Shown here: positions 16,276 through 26,127 of the stretch, piece after piece
Numbering within the stretch: the stretch's first letter is position 1
Layout of the letters: each line of letters begins with the position of its first letter
NCBI GenBank assembly: GCA_944381315.1
Contig: CALWKR010000022.1
Coordinates: 1-44,430, forward strand
From: an uncultured Christensenellaceae bacterium
Lineage (GTDB): Bacteria > Bacillota > Clostridia > Christensenellales > UBA3700
DNA: 44,430 bases
Direction: 5' to 3'
The notes under the pieces: model-generated
Told to the model about the DNA's origin: nothing
The model's database searches: none
What the model saw: only the letters and a program-made list of their open reading frames with translations
Position numbers and translations under genes: made by a program

Positions 16276-17682
16276 ATGGATACCACGGCTTCACAGAGAG
16301 AAAAATACATCTTTGAGTGCGCGCCCGTCCCCAAGGCGGTCGCCGCGCTCGTGCTGCCCACCGTCGTCAGTCAGCTGATCACGATCGTCTACAACCTCGC
16401 CGACACCTTCTTCGTCGGCAGACTCGGCGACGAGACGATGGTCGCCGCCGTCACGCTGTGCATGCCGATCTATATGCTGCTCACCGCGCTCGCCAATCTG
16501 TTCGGGATAGGCGGCGCGTCCGTGATGTCGCGCGCGCTCGGTTCGGGAGATCGCTCGCGAGCTTCGTCCGCGGCGGCGTTTTCGGTATGGGGCGGCGTCA
16601 TCGCCGCCGCCGTCGTGTCGCTCGCATTCGGCTTTTTCCGCACTCCGCTGCTGACGGCTTTCGGCGCGGAGGGCGCACGGCTGCAATATGCAAGCGACTA
16701 CTTGATCTATACGATCGTCGCCGGCGCGATCCCCACCGTGCTCTCGTCCGTACTGTCTCACCTCGTCCGCGCAGAGGGCAAAGCTCTGCACTCGGGGATA
16801 GGGCTGTCGCTCGGAGGACTGCTCAACGTCGCGCTCGATCCCCTCTTCGTGTTTGAAGAGGGCTTCGGAATGGGAGTGAGCGGCGCCGCGCTCGCAACGT
16901 TGATCTCCAACGTCGTCAGCGCTATCTACTTCGTCGTCGTCATATTGCGCTCGCGCGGCAGCGTCGTCACTCTGCGCCCGTCGCGACGCGCTTTTTCGCC
17001 AAGACTCGCCGCGAGCGTGCTGTCGATAGGGCTCCCCGCATGCCTGATGTCGCTGATGACAACCTGCTCCAATCTCGTCGTCAATTACCTCATGGCGGCA
17101 TACGGCGACGCGGCGATCGCAGGGATCGGCGTCGCAAAGCGGATAAATATGGCGTCGTTCGCGATCACTCAGGGGATAACGCAGGGCGCGTTGCCGCTGA
17201 TCGGCTACAACTACGCGTCGGGCAACTCGGCGCGCATGCGCAAGTCGATTTTGTTTATGACGGCGTGCACGCTGATCTTTGCGGCGATCTGTCTCGTCAT
17301 CTCGCTGACTTGCTCCGAGCGACTTGTCCGCGCGTTCATAGACAACGACAAAACGGTGCGATACGGCACGCGCTTCCTCAACATCATCTGCTATGCCGTC
17401 CTGTCCGCAGGGATAGGCTTCGTCGCGGTGACAGTCTTCCAGGCGACGGGCAAAAAGGGCCGCGCGCTCGTGCTGTCCGTGCTGCGCAAAGGCGGTCTCG
17501 ACATCCCGTTGATGTTCATCCTCGATCCGATCTATCCTGCCGTCGGGATAGCGATGGCGACGCCGATCGCCGATTATACCGCCGCACTGATAGCGCTCGT
17601 CCTGCTCGGGACTTTCTTGTTTTCGCCAAAGAAACCGAGCGGCTCCGGCTCTGCTCTCCGCGAAGGAACCGAGCCTGTGTAA
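16276..17682 (+). CDS. MATE-family efflux transporter 1
   Basis: A 468-residue multidrug/toxin extrusion (MATE) protein, an integral membrane antiporter coupled to Na+ or H+. The two-lobe pattern with about 12 hydrophobic segments is visible; YNLADTFFVGRLGDETMVAAV and GIGVAKRINMASFAITQGITQGALPLIGYNY are hallmark blocks of the two halves, given here only as landmarks at about 35-55 and 275-305. Substrate unknown. No other plausible start exists before the first helix, so the apparent leaderless start stands. Single-gene unit, convergent with guaB. Confidence 0.92.
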   Translation: MDTTASQREKYIFECAPVPKAVAALVLPTVVSQLITIVYNLADTFFVGRLGDETMVAAVTLCMPIYMLLTALANLFGIGGASVMSRALGSGDRSRASSAAAFSVWGGVIAAAVVSLAFGFFRTPLLTAFGAEGARLQYASDYLIYTIVAGAIPTVLSSVLSHLVRAEGKALHSGIGLSLGGLLNVALDPLFVFEEGFGMGVSGAALATLISNVVSAIYFVVVILRSRGSVVTLRPSRRAFSPRLAASVLSIGLPACLMSLMTTCSNLVVNYLMAAYGDAAIAGIGVAKRINMASFAITQGITQGALPLIGYNYASGNSARMRKSILFMTACTLIFAAICLVISLTCSERLVRAFIDNDKTVRYGTRFLNIICYAVLSAGIGFVAVTVFQATGKKGRALVLSVLRKGGLDIPLMFILDPIYPAVGIAMATPIADYTAALIALVLLGTFLFSPKKPSGSGSALREGTEPV

Positions 17683-17721
17683 AATTCTTGATCCGTGTCT
17701 GCAAAACGCATAAATTGCATC

Positions 17722-17749
17722 AAAAAAGGACCGCCGAAAAGCGGTCCTT
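17722..17749 (-). terminator. Terminator of guaB
   Basis: Stem AAGGACCGC/GCGGTCCTT followed by TTTT on the minus strand. Confidence 0.85.
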
Positions 17750-17764
17750 CGTCATGGCAAAAAC

Positions 17765-19240
<1,476 letters not shown>

Positions 19241-19245
19241 CTAAT

Positions 19246-19273
19246 TTTATAGCTTTTGCGCATTCAAAGTCAA
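19246..19273 (-). promoter_or_regulatory. Promoter of guaB
   Basis: TTGACT (19268-19273), 16-nt spacer, TATAAA (19246-19251), about 26 nt from the start codon. Confidence 0.7.
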
Positions 19274-19356
19274 GCATATTGCCGCGCAATTGCGACACAC
19301 TACGCGCGCGTTCGCGGATTATGTCGACGGACGTTCCCGATTTTCGCTTTTGCGGC

Positions 19357-19385
19357 TTGTCAAGCGGCGGAATAAATGGTATGAT
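19357..19385 (+). promoter_or_regulatory. Promoter of the GH3 gene
   Basis: TTGTCA (19357-19362), 17-nt spacer, TATGAT (19380-19385), followed at once by a 22-bp perfect palindrome. Confidence 0.75.
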
Positions 19386-19388
19386 AGA

Positions 19389-19410
19389 CTTGTCCGATCG
19401 ATCGGACAAG
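19389..19410. promoter_or_regulatory. 22-bp perfect palindrome, probable operator of the GH3 gene
   Basis: Half-site CTTGTCCGATC followed directly by its exact reverse complement. It covers the predicted transcription start (about 19392), the classic place for a repressor such as a LacI- or TetR-type protein. No such regulator gene is adjacent. Confidence 0.8.
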
Positions 19411-19433
19411 CAAGCGCTTTGGGAGAACAGACT

Positions 19434-21920
19434 ATGACCGACTCGCAAATCGAAAAAATTGTTTCCGACATGACTCTGCGCGAAAAAGCCGCGATATGCA
19501 GCGGCAGAGATTTTTGGACGACCAAGCCGATCAAACGCCTCGGCGTCGGCTCGTTCGTGATGTCGGACGGCCCTCACGGCCTGCGCAAAGAAAATGAGGA
19601 CGACGACAGCCTCGGCATGAAGATGTCCTTCCCTGCCACCGCATTCCCTCCTGCCGTCAATATGGCGGCGTGCTGGGATCCCGATCTCATCCGCGAAGTG
19701 GGCGTCGCTCTGGGCGAACAGTGCGTCGATCAGCAAGTCGACATCATCCTCGGTCCCGGAGTCAACATCAAGCGCTCGCCGCTGTGCGGCCGCAACTTTG
19801 AATATTTTTCCGAAGATCCCTATCTCGCCGGCAAGATGGGCAGCGCCTACATCAAGGGCGTGGAATCGGTGGGGATAGGCACTTCGCTCAAACACTTTGC
19901 CGTCAACAACAACGAACATCTGCGAATGACGATCAACAGCGTCGTCGACGAACGCGCGCTGCGCGAGATCTATCTGTCCGCTTTTGAAGAATGCGTAAAG
20001 CAAGGCAAGCCGCGCACCGTCATGGCGTCCTACAACAAGATCAACGGCACATATGCGACGGACAATCCCCGTCTGCTCGACGAGATCTTGCGCAAGGAAT
20101 GGGGCTTTGACGGCATGGTCGTCAGTGATTGGAACGCGACCAACGACCGCGTCGCGGGGATCAAGGCCGGCATGGATCTCGAGATGCCCACCAGCGGCAA
20201 CAAGAACGATCGCCGCATCCTCGCCGCGATCAAGAACGGAGATCTCACCGAACAGCAGCTCGACGTCGTCGTCAAGCGCATATTGCGCACGCTGTCCGAG
20301 TGCGAGAGCTCGCGCCGCAGCGCAAAGGCCGACTACGAAAAAGCTCACGCTCTCGCAAGACGAGTCGCCGACGAGTCCATCATCTTGATGAAGAACGACG
20401 CGCAAGTCCTGCCCCTCGACAAGGGAGGCAAACTGCTCGTGCTCGGCAAGCTGGCGCGGCACAGCCGCTATCAAGGCTCGGGAAGCAGCCGCATAAATCC
20501 GTACAGATTGGTCTCTTTCTGCGACGCTCTCGACGCCGCAGGGATCGCATACGACTACCGCGACGCATACGCTCTCGAAGGCGACGGCAAGGACGACTCG
20601 CTGCTCGGCGACGCGCTCGCTGCGGCGCGCGACTGCGACTGCCCGATCGTCTGCTGCATAGGACTGACCGACAGCTATGAGAGCGAAGGCTATGACCGTA
20701 CGCATATGACGCTGCCGTCTTCGCACGACGAGCTCGTGACCAAGCTCGCCGCGCTAGGCAAAAAGGTCGTGTTCGTGCTCTTCGGCGGCTCGCCCGTCGA
20801 GATGCCGTGGCTGGACAAGATCGACACTCTCGTCAACGCCTATCTCCCCGGAGAAGCGGGCGGCGAAGCGCTGCTCGACATCTTGGTCGGCGACAAAAAT
20901 CCGAGCGGCAAGCTCGCGGAGACCTATCCGATCGCCCTCGGCGACAACCTCAACGCCCAATACTTCCCGATGGGGCCCAAGAATGTGGAATACCGCGAGA
21001 GCATCTTCGTCGGTTACCGCTATTTCGACAGCGCGCGCAAGCCCGTCGCGTTCCCGTTCGGGCACGGCTTGAGCTATACGAAGTTCGAATATTCCGATCT
21101 CTCCGTCACCGACAAGGGCGCGGAATTCACTCTGACCAACGTCGGCGAAGTCGGCGGAGCGGAAGTCTCGCAGATGTACATCCGCGATCTGACGCCCGTC
21201 ATCTTCAAGGCGGACAAGGAGCTCAAAGGCTTTGCCAAGACCTATCTCGCTCCGGGCGAGAGCAAGCGCATATCCCTGCCCTTCGACGAGCGCACGTTCG
21301 CGTTCTTCAATGTCAAGGACGGCGATTGGTACAGCTCGAGCGGCAAATACGAGATCTTGATCGGCGCGTCGTCGCGCGACATCAGGCTGAGCGCGGCGCG
21401 CGACTTCGACTTCGGCGCCGCACGCGAAGTCGACGATCTCAAAGACGTATGCTCCGTCTATTATGACATCGCGTCGGCGGACTGCATCCCCGACGACCAA
21501 TTCAAAGCGCTCTATCGCGGCGAGATCCCGCCCAACGTGCCGAGCAAGCGCGGCGAGTTCAACGACAACACCACTCTCGGCGAGTTCGAGTGCTGTCTGA
21601 TCGGCAAACTCATCCTAAAACTCGCGCCCTCCGTCATCAAATCGCAAGTCCCCAATGCCGATATGACGACGATGCTCATCCTCACGCAGGGAATGCGCGC
21701 AATGCCGCTGCGCGGACTTGTCGGCATCTCGAGCGGCATCATAGACAGCCGCCTCGTCGACGGACTGTTGCTGTGGGGCAACAAGCACAGAATGCGCGGA
21801 CTCTGCAAGATGATCGCAGGGCTGTTCGGATCTCTGTCCAACATCGCGCGCAAGAACAAGGAGAACTTGCAGCGCAAACTGAACAAGCGCTCCGAGTCAA
21901 AGGATAAAGATCGGCAGTGA
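19434..21920 (+). CDS. GH3-family beta-glycosidase, cytoplasmic
   Basis: Retaining beta-glycosidase (GH3), 828 residues. The N-terminal barrel shows SDGPHGLR (44-51), GPGVNIKRSPLCGRNFEYFSEDPY near 108-130, KH at 153-154, and nucleophile D232 in MVVSDWNA. The C-terminal alpha/beta domain and a fibronectin-III-like domain (PFGHGLSYTKFEY) follow, then an unassigned tail of about 130 residues that ends in a Lys/Arg/Ser-rich segment. No signal peptide, so it cleaves imported di- or oligosaccharides; beta-glucosidase is the usual activity but specificity cannot be read. ATG at 19434 has GGGAG upstream; longer frames would cross the operator. Confidence 0.92.
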   Translation: MTDSQIEKIVSDMTLREKAAICSGRDFWTTKPIKRLGVGSFVMSDGPHGLRKENEDDDSLGMKMSFPATAFPPAVNMAACWDPDLIREVGVALGEQCVDQQVDIILGPGVNIKRSPLCGRNFEYFSEDPYLAGKMGSAYIKGVESVGIGTSLKHFAVNNNEHLRMTINSVVDERALREIYLSAFEECVKQGKPRTVMASYNKINGTYATDNPRLLDEILRKEWGFDGMVVSDWNATNDRVAGIKAGMDLEMPTSGNKNDRRILAAIKNGDLTEQQLDVVVKRILRTLSECESSRRSAKADYEKAHALARRVADESIILMKNDAQVLPLDKGGKLLVLGKLARHSRYQGSGSSRINPYRLVSFCDALDAAGIAYDYRDAYALEGDGKDDSLLGDALAAARDCDCPIVCCIGLTDSYESEGYDRTHMTLPSSHDELVTKLAALGKKVVFVLFGGSPVEMPWLDKIDTLVNAYLPGEAGGEALLDILVGDKNPSGKLAETYPIALGDNLNAQYFPMGPKNVEYRESIFVGYRYFDSARKPVAFPFGHGLSYTKFEYSDLSVTDKGAEFTLTNVGEVGGAEVSQMYIRDLTPVIFKADKELKGFAKTYLAPGESKRISLPFDERTFAFFNVKDGDWYSSSGKYEILIGASSRDIRLSAARDFDFGAAREVDDLKDVCSVYYDIASADCIPDDQFKALYRGEIPPNVPSKRGEFNDNTTLGEFECCLIGKLILKLAPSVIKSQVPNADMTTMLILTQGMRAMPLRGLVGISSGIIDSRLVDGLLLWGNKHRMRGLCKMIAGLFGSLSNIARKNKENLQRKLNKRSESKDKDRQ

Positions 21921-21962
21921 CGGCGATCTCTCGCCGATCCGACAAGACTTTTTTTGAGTTGC

Positions 21963-21990
21963 AAAAGCGCCGCGCAAGCGACGCTTTTTT
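21963..21990. terminator. Bidirectional terminator between GH3 and lipoprotein genes
   Basis: Stem AAAAGCG-c-CGC / GCG-a-CGCTTTT with one internal mismatch and a GCAA loop; TTTTTT on the plus side, TTTTGC on the minus side. Confidence 0.7.
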
Positions 21991-22026
21991 GTTGCGATAT
22001 TTTTGATTTTTTGGTGCCCGTGTCGA

Positions 22027-22740
22027 TCAAGGGCGCACTCTGCTTGTCACGACGCTGCCGTCGACGGGGTCGAGAAGCACGCTCATCTCGTCATTGCGGT
22101 CTGCGATGAAAGAGACATACCAATAATATTCGCTGTCTCGGTCCGTCTTGCCGTTGACGAAGCGCAGATAGATCTCTCGCTGCAAGCCGTCCTCGGACGC
22201 AAGCTCTGCGTCGAGCTCTGTCTTGAAGTGCTCATACGCCTTTTGCAACGCAACTTCGGGAGCGATCGCTCCTTGCATCTCGTCCGTCAGCTCAAACGTA
22301 GTCGGAGCCTCGGGCGACGCAGAACTAGTGACCGAGATCGAGGTCAGCGTGCCCAACGCGTCCGCGTTCTCGATCTTCGCGACGAGACGGTTGCCTATCA
22401 CGCTGCGCGTCAGCGCGCCCTCTACCTTGCCGTCGGCGCCTTGCAGGACATATGAATAGGTCGCTTCGTCGGACAGCTCCGGGAGCGTGACTATGACGGC
22501 GGTGACGGTTTCTTTGTCCCCCACTTCTCCGTCGGCGACGAACACCTTTTCTCTCTCCTGCGTGCTCACCGAGACGTGCGAGTCTTCGGTCTGCCCGGTG
22601 TATTGCGTCGTTTGCCTGCTGCTCACTCTCTCGTCGAGGAGCTGCATCGTAGTTTTGGGTTCGTCGCACGCCGAAAAGCAGACGAGCGCCGCGACGATCA
22701 GCGTTGCGCACAGTGCGGTTGCGAAAATTTTCTTTGTCAT
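22027..22740 (-). CDS. Lipoprotein with PepSY-like C-terminal end
   Basis: A 237-residue secreted lipoprotein. The signal peptide MTKKIFATALCATLIVAALV ends at a lipobox with C25 (FSAC|DE), so it would be anchored to the outer face of the membrane. The C-terminal 75 residues (APEVALQKAYEHFKTE... YYWYVSFIAD... VLLDPVDGSVVTS) have the helix-strand layout of PepSY-type domains, a tentative match. Function unknown; such proteins often modulate peptidases or sense the envelope. Single gene, convergent with GH3; ribosome site GGAGGG; no clear promoter seen in the 60 nt upstream. Confidence 0.75.
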   Translation of the reverse strand: MTKKIFATALCATLIVAALVCFSACDEPKTTMQLLDERVSSRQTTQYTGQTEDSHVSVSTQEREKVFVADGEVGDKETVTAVIVTLPELSDEATYSYVLQGADGKVEGALTRSVIGNRLVAKIENADALGTLTSISVTSSASPEAPTTFELTDEMQGAIAPEVALQKAYEHFKTELDAELASEDGLQREIYLRFVNGKTDRDSEYYWYVSFIADRNDEMSVLLDPVDGSVVTSRVRP

Positions 22741-22792
22741 ATACCCTCCGTGTGTACGCTATATGTTACGGCGCGATACGGCGCGATATGAC

Positions 22793-22818
22793 AAAAAAAG
22801 CGGACGTTTCCGTCCGCT
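22793..22818 (-). terminator. Terminator of the sua5-phosphatase-rpiB operon
   Basis: Stem AGCGGACG/CGTCCGCT with a GAAA loop (minus strand), then TTTTTT. Confidence 0.9.
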
Positions 22819-22839
22819 CTCGATATCCGTGACGTCATG

Positions 22840-23289
22840 TCACTTGAAATTCTCGTCCTCGATCGCCTTGATCTTTGCGACGCGCCCCGCGTGTCTGCCG
22901 CCGCCGAACGGCGTATCCAACCAGACGGCGACCATCTTCGCCGCCTGTTCGGGCGAGACGATCCTGCCGCCGAGCGCGATGATGTTGGCGTCGTTGTGTT
23001 CGGCTATCATACGCGCGGTGAATTCGTCGTGACATACGCCTGCGCGGACGCCCTTGAACTTGTTGGCGGCGATCGAGATGCCTATCCCGGTGCCGCACAT
23101 CAAGATGCCCTTGTCGCATTCCCCCGACGCGACTTTGCGCGCGACGGCGGCGCCGTAGTCGGGATAATCCACCGACGAGTCGTCATAGCATCCGAAATCT
23201 TCGACCTCGATGCCCCTTTGGTTGAGCAATTGGACGATCGCGGGCTTGAGCACAATGCCGCCGTGATCGCATCCGATGGCTATCTTCAT
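22840..23289 (-). CDS. rpiB: Ribose-5-phosphate isomerase B
   Basis: RpiB/LacAB-family sugar-phosphate isomerase, interconverting ribose-5-phosphate and ribulose-5-phosphate in the pentose phosphate pathway. 149 residues, standard length. IGCDHGG (5-11) binds phosphate and the base region, and C65 in MCGTGIGISIAANK is the catalytic cysteine; CHDEFTARMIAEHNDANIIALGGR is the other conserved block (about 80-105). Start MKIAIGCDHG has AAGGAGGAAT upstream. Third gene of a conserved Sua5-phosphatase-RpiB order known from Bacillus. Confidence 0.95.
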   Translation of the reverse strand: MKIAIGCDHGGIVLKPAIVQLLNQRGIEVEDFGCYDDSSVDYPDYGAAVARKVASGECDKGILMCGTGIGISIAANKFKGVRAGVCHDEFTARMIAEHNDANIIALGGRIVSPEQAAKMVAVWLDTPFGGGRHAGRVAKIKAIEDENFK

Positions 23290-23318
23290 ATTCCTCCTTG
23301 CGCGGACTTGCCGCAAGA

Positions 23319-23753
23319 TCATTTTTTTGCGCAGAACCTGTCCAACACCGCCGCGGCGAGTTTCTCTATCTGCTTGGCGCACTCTTCATAGACTTCGACG
23401 CTGCCGCCGTAGGGATCGGGGATCTCGTGCCCTATGAAGTCGTTGGCGACAAAGAGCTTGTCCGACGGAACGTACTTCTCTATCGCAAAGCGCAGTATGG
23501 GCGTCATGCAGATGACGGCGTCGCTCTCGGCAAGATTCTTGGGCGTCACCTTGTTGCTGACATGCGAAAAATCTATGCCGCGCGCTTTGAGCACTTCGAC
23601 GGCGTTCTCCGTGATCGGATCGCCATAGGGGCAGCCGGTGCCGGCACTGTCTACGGCGACGTCGAGTCCTCTGTCCTCGGCGAGTTTGGCAGTGATGGCC
23701 TGCGCCATCGGTGAGCGGCATGTATTGCCGGAACACACATACAAAATTTTCAT
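23319..23753 (-). CDS. ywlE: Low-molecular-weight phosphatase, probably protein-arginine phosphatase
   Basis: A 144-residue low-molecular-weight phosphatase. The P-loop CSGNTCRS has nucleophile C7 and R13, and the general acid is D113 (IPDPYGG). T11 in the P-loop is the residue that in Bacillus YwlE gives arginine-phosphate specificity, where tyrosine phosphatases have a larger residue; together with the Sua5-YwlE-RpiB order this favours a protein-arginine phosphatase. It would counter McsB-type arginine kinases, none of which is in view. Start MKILYVC chosen with GAGGG upstream; an ATG four codons earlier overlaps the Sua5 stop. Confidence 0.88.
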   Translation of the reverse strand: MKILYVCSGNTCRSPMAQAITAKLAEDRGLDVAVDSAGTGCPYGDPITENAVEVLKARGIDFSHVSNKVTPKNLAESDAVICMTPILRFAIEKYVPSDKLFVANDFIGHEIPDPYGGSVEVYEECAKQIEKLAAAVLDRFCAKK

Positions 23754-23761
23754 ATTTTCCC

Positions 23762-24763
23762 TCATTTTTTTGACGAAAAGACTTTGCGTCCTCCCGCCGA
23801 TTTATTGACTCTATTCATCACCGATCCGCACACTCCCTTGTCGCCGAGATCGACGAACAAGATGCCGTCAAAGCGCGTTTCGGCATATCTCAACGCCGCA
23901 TAGACGTTGCGGCACACTTGGGCGTCGTCGCCGCCGAGAGGCAGCGTGCGCACGCCGTCCAGCGCGGCGCAGTCTTTGTCGCGCGCCAGCACCACCCAGC
24001 TCTCGCCGTCTGCAGCGCGTTTGAGATATTCTTCCCTCGCGGCGTCTGCGTCCGCCGCCACTATCGCGCCGCACTTGGGCGCATAGTGAGTGTACTTCAT
24101 CCCGGGCGCCTTGGCGACCATGACTTTGCCCTCAAAGGTCTGCACTCCGCCCAGCACTTCGGCTATCATCTCCGCGGTGATCGCGCCGGGGCGCAGTATC
24201 GTAGGCACGGGCACGGACAGATCGAGGATCGTCGACTCTATCCCCACTTCGCACTCGCCGCCGTCTATGATCAACGGGATCCTGCCTTGCAGATCGGCAA
24301 AGACGTGCGCGGCGCTCGTCGGACTGACGTGCTTGGACGCATTGGCGGACGGGGCCGCGATCGGCGTCTTGCATGCGTCGATGAACTTGCGCGCGATCGG
24401 ATGCGACGGCATCCTGATCCCCACCGTCGACAGTCCCGCGCTCACGATGTCCGGAACGGCGGAGCTCTTGGGCAGGATCAAAGTGATCGGCCCCGGCATG
24501 AACGCCGCCATAGCTGCCTTCGCCGCAGGCGTCACCTCGGCGACGAGCCCGTCCAATTGCGACTCTCGCGAGATGTGCACGATGAGCGGATTGTCCGATG
24601 GTCTGCCCTTTGCCCGATATATCTTTTGCACCGCGGCGGCATTGAACGCGTCGGCTCCGAGCCCGTAGACCGTCTCGGTCGGAAAAGCGACTATGCCTCC
24701 TTCGCCGACGATCTTCGCGCCGAGAGCGATCGCCTCGTCGCCGCTCATTATCATCGTTTCCAT
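23762..24763 (-). CDS. Threonylcarbamoyl-AMP synthase (Sua5/YrdC family)
   Basis: Makes threonylcarbamoyl-AMP from threonine, bicarbonate and ATP for the t6A modification of tRNA. 333 residues: an N-terminal YrdC domain (VAFPTETVYGLGADAF, KIYRAKGRPSDNPLIVHI, PSANASKHVSPTSA) plus the C-terminal Sua5 domain after a linker (PGMKYTHYAPKC), so the long Sua5 type. Three starts are possible: 24763, 24754 and 24748. The predicted transcription start (about 24767) would make 24763 nearly leaderless; 24748 has GGAAA 8 nt upstream. First gene of the operon with the phosphatase and rpiB; ATGA overlap downstream. Confidence 0.93.
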   Translation of the reverse strand: METMIMSGDEAIALGAKIVGEGGIVAFPTETVYGLGADAFNAAAVQKIYRAKGRPSDNPLIVHISRESQLDGLVAEVTPAAKAAMAAFMPGPITLILPKSSAVPDIVSAGLSTVGIRMPSHPIARKFIDACKTPIAAPSANASKHVSPTSAAHVFADLQGRIPLIIDGGECEVGIESTILDLSVPVPTILRPGAITAEMIAEVLGGVQTFEGKVMVAKAPGMKYTHYAPKCGAIVAADADAAREEYLKRAADGESWVVLARDKDCAALDGVRTLPLGGDDAQVCRNVYAALRYAETRFDGILFVDLGDKGVCGSVMNRVNKSAGGRKVFSSKK

Positions 24764-24773
24764 ACTCTCTATT

Positions 24774-24802
24774 ATGATAGCCCAAAACGCGCTCCGTGGC
24801 AA
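24774..24802 (-). promoter_or_regulatory. Promoter of the sua5 operon
   Basis: TTGCCA (24797-24802), 17-nt spacer, TATCAT (24774-24779). Confidence 0.65.
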
Positions 24803-24937
24803 TTGTTTTTTTGTCGAAAAACTTTCGCGCCGTGCGCGCGTACGCAAAAAATCCTTCGACTTTTTCGCGTATGTGTATATCTTAGCGCGTATTTTGCGCC
24901 CGTCCGCGCATTTTTTTAAATTTTTTGCATATTGTTC

Positions 24938-24966
24938 TTGCATTGGCTGTAATTGTGTGTTATATT
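24938..24966 (+). promoter_or_regulatory. Promoter of the DUF1508 membrane protein gene
   Basis: TTGCAT (24938-24943), 17-nt spacer, TATATT (24961-24966), in an AT-rich patch. Confidence 0.65.
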
Positions 24967-25002
24967 AGAGTTGTACCGATTTTTCGGAAAGGAGAGGATA
25001 TT

Positions 25003-26046
25003 ATGCCAGCAAACATTTTGACGGCAGTCGCACTCACCGACGAAGTATTCGGCGGTCTGCCGCTTTGGGTGTTCATAGCCATCGCAGGAGGCGTGATCCT
25101 GATCTGCGTCATCGCATTGATCATCGCCGCCGCTACAGGGAAGAAGAAAGCCAAGAAAAAGGCAAAGAAGATAGTCGAAGAGACTCCTCAGCCCGTGCCG
25201 ACCGAAGAAGCTGCGGCTCCCGAGGCGCAGGATGTCCCCGTTGCGGAAGTCCCCGACGTGACCGCCACGTCGACGGAGAACGAAGAGGTCAACCTCTCCA
25301 CTCTGCCCGAAGACTCCGCAGTCACCGATCAAGAAGAAGCTCAGCCCGAAGAGCAGCAGGAGCCTGCCGCTCAAGAAGCTCAAGCTGCGGAACAACCGCA
25401 AGCTCAGCCTGTTGCGCAAGCTCAGCCCGAATCGGCTCCCGCTCAGCAACCGGTCCAACAACAGCCTGTTCAGCAACCTGTCCAACAGCAGCCCGTCCAG
25501 CAACAGCCTGCCGCCCAAGAAGTCGCGGCCGCTCCTGCTCAAGAAGCTGTCGTTGTCGCTCCGGCTCCCAAGCCCAAGCGCGTGCCGCCTGTGAGGAAGA
25601 AGAAGGAAGAGACCGCTCCCGCAGCTCAGCCTGCCCAGCCCTCCAACCTGCCTGCCAACACGACGATCCTGTTCGACTTGCCCGAAAGCGACGGCGCAAG
25701 GGGCAAATATGTGATCGTCAAGGACGAGTCCAATCCGATGCGTCCCTACAAGTTCCAGCTCAAAGCCAACAACGGTCAGATCCTCTACGAGAGCGAGAAC
25801 TACAAGATCAAGCCCAAGACCAAGCAGATCGAGTCCTTCCGCAACACGATCAACAACGGCACCTACAACATCGACTCCGAGAAGAACGGCACCTTCCGCT
25901 ACAAGCTGTTCAAAGCAGACGGCGTGACGCTGTACGGCGTCGGCGAGGGTTACAAGTCGAGAGCCGCCGCAGAGAGCGCTGTCGAATCTGTCAAGTACTT
26001 CGCCAACAACTCCAACGTTCTCGAAGACAGCACGATAGAGGTCTAA
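25003..26046 (+). CDS. Membrane-anchored DUF1508 (YegP-like) protein with Pro/Gln-rich linker
   Basis: A 347-residue protein of unknown function. One membrane helix (about 20-45, LWVFIAIAGGVILICVIAL) is followed by a basic KKKAKKKAKK patch, placing the rest in the cytoplasm. Residues about 55-225 are a low-complexity Glu/Ala/Pro/Gln linker with tandem PVQQQ units. The C-terminal 114 residues hold two DUF1508-type units: YKFQLKANNGQILYESENY...IESFRNTI and FRYKLFKADGVTLYGVGEGY...AVESVKYF. DUF1508 proteins are usually small and soluble, so this architecture is odd. Start at 25003 has AAGGAGAGG upstream. Monocistronic. Confidence 0.85.
   Translation: MPANILTAVALTDEVFGGLPLWVFIAIAGGVILICVIALIIAAATGKKKAKKKAKKIVEETPQPVPTEEAAAPEAQDVPVAEVPDVTATSTENEEVNLSTLPEDSAVTDQEEAQPEEQQEPAAQEAQAAEQPQAQPVAQAQPESAPAQQPVQQQPVQQPVQQQPVQQQPAAQEVAAAPAQEAVVVAPAPKPKRVPPVRKKKEETAPAAQPAQPSNLPANTTILFDLPESDGARGKYVIVKDESNPMRPYKFQLKANNGQILYESENYKIKPKTKQIESFRNTINNGTYNIDSEKNGTFRYKLFKADGVTLYGVGEGYKSRAAAESAVESVKYFANNSNVLEDSTIEV
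25441..25512 (+). repeat. Tandem Gln/Pro codon repeat in the linker
   Basis: Imperfect units built from CAGCAACCTGTCCAACAG-type blocks encode PVQQQPVQQPVQQQPVQQQP. Likely prone to length variation between strains by slippage. Confidence 0.8.
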
Positions 26047-26060
26047 ACGACAAAAAATTC

Positions 26061-26095
26061 GCCTCGGTCCCATTGCGGGACCGAGGCTTTTTTTT
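26061..26095. terminator. Bidirectional terminator between DUF1508 gene and manA
   Basis: 11-bp perfect stem GCCTCGGTCCC/GGGACCGAGGC, loop ATTGC; T8 on the plus side, GAATTTTTTG on the minus side. Confidence 0.9.
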
Positions 26096-26127
26096 GCTCT
26101 TTTGTTGCTACTCGGACTTGACGCGGC

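Noticed and set aside
25441..25512. CRISPR-like or satellite array
   Set aside because: The short tandem units are in frame and encode the Pro/Gln linker; there are no spacers.
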